Source: an uncultured Mucispirillum sp. | GTDB taxonomy: Bacteria; Chrysiogenota; Deferribacteres; Deferribacterales; Mucispirillaceae | Length of the DNA stretch: 8,559 nt | Assembly (NCBI GenBank): GCA_910586745.1 | Contig: CAJUJZ010000024.1 | Coordinates: forward strand, 1-8,559 | Direction: 5' to 3' | In this document: in pieces, positions 4,972 through 8,559 of the stretch | How the letters are laid out: every line of letters starts with the position of its first letter | Numbering within the stretch: the first letter of the stretch is position 1 | The notes under the pieces: generated by a model | What the model was told of the DNA's origin: nothing | What the model saw: only the letters and a program-made list of their open reading frames with translations | The model's database searches: none | Program-made: the position numbers and the translations under genes

Positions 4972-7650
4972 ATGAAAAAAATAATATTATCAATGTTTTC
5001 AGCTGTATTTTTATTTTCCTGCAGTGATACAGGGATAGAAGTAGTATCTTATGCAGATTATTCAAGTGATATATCTTATCAAGTGGGAAGCCCGCGAGAT
5101 AGAAGGCTTACATTTTTTGATATTAATGAATTTAAACAGATAAGAAGTATCCCAAATAATTTATCAACTGGCAGTCTATCAGGCAGGGTGCAGTTTGCCC
5201 AAACACATACTATTGACCCTAATAATAATGAAACAAGAAAAGAGCCGTCATTAATACCATATAGAGCAGCACTTTTACTTTTTACTCCACAGGAAGAACT
5301 ATATGAATTATCTGTCAGAGTAAGTAACGGAAAAAACACTTCTGTTTTTAAAATGGTGCCGCCAGTAAATATGCCAAAATCTGATTATATGGATAGAAGC
5401 GGGACGAAACCAGATATTACATATTCTAAACGCTCTTGGAGTGTGCAGCTACCTTATGACTATGTTACTCCTGAAATGCAGCTTGATTTTACGGGCAAAA
5501 CAATATCACAGGTTAAGTTATCAGGCACTCTTTTTGGTAATGATATAGAGTTTGCAGCACCAATAGAGGGAGCATTTCTTGTTGTCAGGCTTGGTATGCT
5601 TACAGATAATGTTGCAACAGGTTCACATTCAACATCTCAGGCTATGACATATGATATAGCTCATGGTATGCAGGAATATTTCCAAACAGTTCCTTTTGCA
5701 AGATTATTTCATGGATATTATGAAGACAGAGTGCTAGAAAAAGTAATTATTAGTAATGGAAAAATATATGAAAATAAAAGTGATTATGTAGGGGCAGATT
5801 ATTACAGTGGAGATATGCGTGAAAATGTGGCAAAAGCACAAGTGAGTGTTGGTATAGATTTGGCAAACAAAGGAGTTGCAAGCAGTCCATTAGACCAGTC
5901 CCACCAGCTGGGAAACGATATGTTTTATTTTACAGTGCATCATGCAAAAGGAAGATACACTAATGGCGAAGGTAAGCCGGTAGATGTTCCGCATGGGTTA
6001 AGCGGAGGCAACGGAATAGGCACTCTAGTTGATTCTACTGGCAATGAATTCAGCCATGAAGTGGGACATGGATATGGTATGGGGCATTATCCGTTTTTAA
6101 ATGATGCAAGTGATGGCTCTGTGCATGGATATACTACTTCATGGGGCTATGATGCTTATAAAAACAGAATGAGAGCTAATGTGGCATGGAACAGCACTCC
6201 GCAGGCTGTTATGTATCAGGATAAATGGTATATCACACCTTTTCAAAATTATTACGGCTGGAACAGAGACTGTATGGCAGGCGGTGTTGCTGATAGTGCA
6301 ATATCGCGATATACTCATAACACTGCAAGAAGCACAAGACAGGTGCAGAAAAATATAGAAAACAGATATTTTTTAAGTGATGATAAAAATAATAATGGCG
6401 AATATTACTATATCAGCTGGGATAAAGAAAGCAGGACATATAAAAATGTAACAGATGAAAAGTTTTTAAAAAGCAGAATAAGCCCTGCAAGAAAAGGGGT
6501 GCCAGTGATTACTATTTTAGGCGGCTATGACCCTACCCCCCCCCATAATGCTGTGATTTATAAATATTTCAGGGGAAACTGGGGTAATGTATTTGATTCT
6601 ATATTTAAAGACAGTCTGCCTGCTGAAGCTACATCATATTTGGAAATAACATATTATGATAATAAGCCAAATAAATATGTAGTGCTTAGTGATAAAAGAT
6701 ATAATGCAAAAATAATTAACAAGCTGCATGTAAATATTGCAGAAGAAGATAAACCTGCAAAAATTACTCTCTATGTAAATAATGTTAATAAAGGCTCTAC
6801 AACAATAGCAGAGACGGTATATGATAATCCACTTCCAAAAGCTGTTGAAATAGGTAAAGCAAATGGCTATCAAGATGTTATAGATAACGATACCATATTT
6901 CTTAATGACAGTCTTGCTAATAAATCTATTGATAATTATATTCTTTCTGCTAAAGAAAAAGAGCTTATTGAAATTTTTGCAAGATATAAAGCATTAAATA
7001 AACTTGATGCAAACCCAAAAAAGATAGCTGATGATTATATTGCAAAGAAAAATAAGGCTGATAATATAAATATGTTTATAGATAATAACTATGTAAGCCT
7101 TGAAAATAATGATATATCAGCAGATGAGGCTTTGAAAAAGCTGTTTGCAGAAAACGGGCTTGGCTCTGTTATATTTAAATTTAATCAGGCAGAACTAAAT
7201 GGTAAATGTATGGAGATATATCATTCAGAAACAAGCAGATATGCTGTTAGATTATCATCTAAATGTAATGAAAGTAAAGAGCAGAGGTGGGCGATAGATA
7301 AATCAGGACGAATTCATTCAGCTCTTTATCCCGGATATTGTCTTGATATGAAAAATATGTCTGTTTTACAGCTTTGTTCAGATGATACAAGCCAGCAGTG
7401 GAAAATAAGAAATCCTGAAAGTATTGTAAATGGTGTTTTTTATGAAAATATGGGGACAGTTGGAAAATGTATAGATAACAGCGGTGGCAATTCTGATAAA
7501 ATAATCAGCTATAATTGCACTAATGGCAATAACCAGAAGTTTAAAAACAAAGTAACAGAAGATGAGAATTTATATTTAAGTTTATTTGGTGGCAGTTTAA
7601 TAGAAGAAATTTGGAAATATATTCCAGCAGATAGTGCGGAGAGTAAATAA
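4972..7650 (+). CDS. StcE/TagA-like M66 zinc metalloprotease lipoprotein with C-terminal ricin-B-type lectin domain
   Basis: This 892-residue predicted surface protease has a lipoprotein signal peptide ending in the lipobox LFSC (lipidated Cys17). An N-terminal StcE-like region (about 68-215, with SGRVQFAQTH) precedes the M66 catalytic domain. Its zinc motif HEVGHGYGMGH is at 362-372 (His362, Glu363, His366, His372), followed by SVHGYTTSWGYD and the Met-turn MAGG at 435-438. A StcE-like downstream region (GVPVITILGGYDP, about 508-520, and a beta domain to about 620) is kept. A helix-rich linker (about 650-735) leads to a beta-trefoil (about 743-860) with three Cys pairs (746/765, 790/802, 833/849) and three QxW-type motifs (QRW 771-773, QQW 808-810, QKF 855-857). 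StcE and TagA cut mucin-type O-glycoproteins; the same role here is inference. A C9 tract at 6536-6544 makes the gene a slippage candidate. The start has AAGGG 6 nt upstream. Confidence 0.9.
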   Translation: MKKIILSMFSAVFLFSCSDTGIEVVSYADYSSDISYQVGSPRDRRLTFFDINEFKQIRSIPNNLSTGSLSGRVQFAQTHTIDPNNNETRKEPSLIPYRAALLLFTPQEELYELSVRVSNGKNTSVFKMVPPVNMPKSDYMDRSGTKPDITYSKRSWSVQLPYDYVTPEMQLDFTGKTISQVKLSGTLFGNDIEFAAPIEGAFLVVRLGMLTDNVATGSHSTSQAMTYDIAHGMQEYFQTVPFARLFHGYYEDRVLEKVIISNGKIYENKSDYVGADYYSGDMRENVAKAQVSVGIDLANKGVASSPLDQSHQLGNDMFYFTVHHAKGRYTNGEGKPVDVPHGLSGGNGIGTLVDSTGNEFSHEVGHGYGMGHYPFLNDASDGSVHGYTTSWGYDAYKNRMRANVAWNSTPQAVMYQDKWYITPFQNYYGWNRDCMAGGVADSAISRYTHNTARSTRQVQKNIENRYFLSDDKNNNGEYYYISWDKESRTYKNVTDEKFLKSRISPARKGVPVITILGGYDPTPPHNAVIYKYFRGNWGNVFDSIFKDSLPAEATSYLEITYYDNKPNKYVVLSDKRYNAKIINKLHVNIAEEDKPAKITLYVNNVNKGSTTIAETVYDNPLPKAVEIGKANGYQDVIDNDTIFLNDSLANKSIDNYILSAKEKELIEIFARYKALNKLDANPKKIADDYIAKKNKADNINMFIDNNYVSLENNDISADEALKKLFAENGLGSVIFKFNQAELNGKCMEIYHSETSRYAVRLSSKCNESKEQRWAIDKSGRIHSALYPGYCLDMKNMSVLQLCSDDTSQQWKIRNPESIVNGVFYENMGTVGKCIDNSGGNSDKIISYNCTNGNNQKFKNKVTEDENLYLSLFGGSLIEEIWKYIPADSAESK
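6536..6544 (+). repeat. Homopolymeric C9 tract inside the protease gene
   Basis: Nine consecutive C residues encode part of Thr522, Pro523, Pro524 and the first base of His525. In the intact frame the gene reads through. With eight C the frame runs to TGA after ATA-ATG-CTG; with ten C it reaches TAA directly after CCA. Both single-base changes therefore truncate the protein at about 525-527 residues, removing the C-terminal lectin region while leaving the zinc site. A C-run of this length is conspicuous in such AT-rich DNA and is the classic form of a slipped-strand contingency tract. Confidence 0.75.
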
Positions 7651-8363
7651 TGAAAAAAATAATTATAATATTTGTGTTAATATTTGCAGTTAATATTCCT
7701 TTTCTTTATGCTCAGTATGGTGACTATTATGACGGCAAAAACAGTTACAGCTATGGAGATATGCCTTCGCCTAAAAAAAGCAGCAGGAAAAAATATGAAA
7801 ATAAAAATCATTATATAGGAATATCGCCGTCTATCTATATACCAACAGGGAAAAATGCTTATATAAAAGATTATACAGGTGTTGGCGGTGGTTTTGATAT
7901 GCGTTATAAATATAACTTTCATAAAATATTTGGACTTGCTGGCACATTCCGTTATAACTATGCAAGCGGCTCTAATATTAAAGGATATACAGAATACAAC
8001 ACAGACCACCATTTAATAGACTTACAGTTTTTAGCTGTTTTGCAGTATGATGATGTTAAAGCTACAAAAGGGTTTATTCCATATATTTCAGCAGGTATGG
8101 ATGTGGCAGTATCTATTGTAAACAGTAAAACAGTAACATTAAATTATAAAACAGATGCAGATGGAGCTGCATATCTTATTGACACAACCACTAATAATAA
8201 AAGCGATACTGCTGCAAATGTGGGTTTTGTTGTAGGAGCAGGGCTTAGGTATGCATTTTCAAATAATTTTACAACAGGTTTTGGTGTTGATTATACCCAT
8301 GTCTTTACAAACCATGATTATTCTGGAGTAAGAGTATTTGTAGATGCAGGATACAGGTTTTAG
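7650..8363 (+). CDS. Small outer-membrane beta-barrel protein (OmpA/porin-like fold)
   Basis: This 237-residue exported protein starts with a signal peptide (charged MKK, hydrophobic 4-19, likely cleavage after FLYA at residue 21). A Tyr- and Lys-rich segment (22-55) precedes alternating amphipathic strands that begin near HYIGISPSIYIPTG and end in VFVDAGYRF. The C-terminal phenylalanine and the strand pattern are the usual signal for outer-membrane insertion; length and strand number suggest about eight strands. Gly-rich strands such as VGFVVGAGLRYAF are typical. The start codon overlaps the protease stop (TAATG), so its translation is probably coupled to that gene. Its function is unknown: adhesion, structural support or partnership with the lipoprotein are all possible. 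No gene symbol is justified. Confidence 0.8.
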   Translation: MKKIIIIFVLIFAVNIPFLYAQYGDYYDGKNSYSYGDMPSPKKSSRKKYENKNHYIGISPSIYIPTGKNAYIKDYTGVGGGFDMRYKYNFHKIFGLAGTFRYNYASGSNIKGYTEYNTDHHLIDLQFLAVLQYDDVKATKGFIPYISAGMDVAVSIVNSKTVTLNYKTDADGAAYLIDTTTNNKSDTAANVGFVVGAGLRYAFSNNFTTGFGVDYTHVFTNHDYSGVRVFVDAGYRF

Positions 8364-8404
8364 TAAATAATATTACATCCTGACAATTTCATTTCATAAG
8401 TAAG
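8364..8404. other. Short spacer after the operon with no gene or clear terminator
   Basis: These bases follow the stop codon of the outer-membrane protein gene. No stem plus T-tract is visible, so any transcript end is more likely in the hairpin repeats at 8405-8545 or beyond the window. The rest of the window to 8559 holds no coding region that I can support. Confidence 0.5.
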
Positions 8405-8484
8405 ATAGTTTAAATATATTATGCACTCTTGTAGTATATATAAGGTTAGATTTTTCGCCCATAAAATCAGGCTCAAAATGACTG
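8405..8484. repeat. Second copy of the composite repeat, inverted relative to 651-730
   Basis: The reverse complement of this stretch aligns without gaps to 651-730, with about 70 of 80 positions identical by my hand alignment. The outer 39 bp (8446-8484 against 651-689) differ at one position. The hairpin is ATTTT-TC-GCCC (8450-8460 region) with AGGC-TC-AAAAT (up to 8479); the one difference (A to G) changes a T-A pair to a T-G pair, leaving the stem intact. The expected far-end hairpin unit is not found below 8400, so this copy seems truncated. It lies about 40 bp after the last operon gene and may help stop its transcript. Confidence 0.7.
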
Positions 8485-8510
8485 CTGCATAAAATTTTTG
8501 TAAATCCATA

Positions 8511-8545
8511 ATTTAGATTCTTCGCTATGCTCAGAATAGACAAGT
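8511..8545 (+). repeat. Further hairpin unit of the dispersed repeat family
   Basis: ATTCT-TC-GC (8517-8525), loop TAT, GC-TC-AGAAT (8529-8537) follows the same plan as the unit at 743-765 and is likewise preceded by TTAGAT-like sequence. The outer stem has ATTCT/AGAAT where the other unit has ATACT/AGTAT, a compensating change. It is in the same orientation as the neighbouring unit at 8446-8484, a tandem and not an inverted arrangement. It continues towards the window edge. Confidence 0.6.
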
Positions 8546-8559
8546 GTGTTACAACAATG

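Noticed and set aside
6634..6873. Minus-strand reading frame inside the protease gene
   Set aside because: It is rich in Ile, Cys, Tyr and Phe as expected for the antisense of an AT-rich gene, has no ribosome site and lies wholly within a well-supported gene.
4972..7650. The 892-residue lipoprotein as the solute-binding protein of the transporter
   Set aside because: Its position after the permeases invites this idea, but the HExxHxxxxxH zinc motif, Met-turn and StcE-like segments identify it as an M66 protease, with no SBP_bac_5-like region seen.
7677..8012. Minus-strand 111-codon frame inside the outer-membrane protein gene
   Set aside because: It is antisense to a gene with a clear signal peptide and barrel pattern. 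Its hydrophobic composition reflects the codon usage of the opposite strand.
1..8559. CRISPR array, tRNA or rRNA genes
   Set aside because: No regularly spaced direct repeats with unique spacers were seen. No cloverleaf-like or rRNA-like sequence was recognised in the gaps between genes.

Overview
The window is strongly AT-rich and carries seven protein-coding genes, all typical of a Gram-negative, host-associated bacterium. It includes a lipoprotein signal peptide, a C-terminal aromatic outer-membrane beta-barrel signature, strong Shine-Dalgarno sites and sigma70-like promoters. The low GC, a heme catalase and a StcE/TagA-like mucin-type metalloprotease suggest a mucus-dwelling anaerobe or microaerophile. 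A Mucispirillum-like member of the Deferribacterota is my best guess, but this is inference and not proven by the sequence.

Layout: (1) Positions 1-237 are non-coding, with hairpins of a dispersed repeat family and a nested AT-rich inverted repeat just before a small GIY-YIG nuclease gene (238-582). (2) Positions 583-843 hold a composite, REPIN/MITE-like element (about 651-770) and the promoter of ridA (844-1218), an imine/enamine deaminase. (3) A clade-3-type heme catalase (1317-2819, minus strand) converges on ridA, with two hairpins between them. (4) A 328-bp divergent intergenic region carries a good promoter for a four-gene plus-strand operon. (5) That operon (3148-8363) encodes two dipeptide/oligopeptide ABC permeases (DppB- and DppC-like), an 892-residue M66 zinc-metalloprotease lipoprotein with a C-terminal ricin-B-type lectin domain, and a small outer-membrane beta-barrel protein. 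The four genes overlap or nearly touch, so they are probably translated in a coupled way. (6) Positions 8364-8559 are non-coding and contain a second, inverted copy of the composite repeat plus another hairpin unit.

The operon reads as a possible glycoprotein-degradation and peptide-uptake module. A surface protease that would bind glycans and cut O-glycosylated proteins is co-expressed with an inner-membrane peptide channel and an outer-membrane protein. The ATPases and solute-binding protein such a transporter needs are not in the window.

The most striking single signal is a run of nine C residues inside the protease gene (6536-6544). Gain or loss of one C would hit a stop codon within a few codons, which makes it a candidate phase-variation switch. 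The second main signal is the dispersed hairpin repeat family, whose stems change in compensating pairs between copies.
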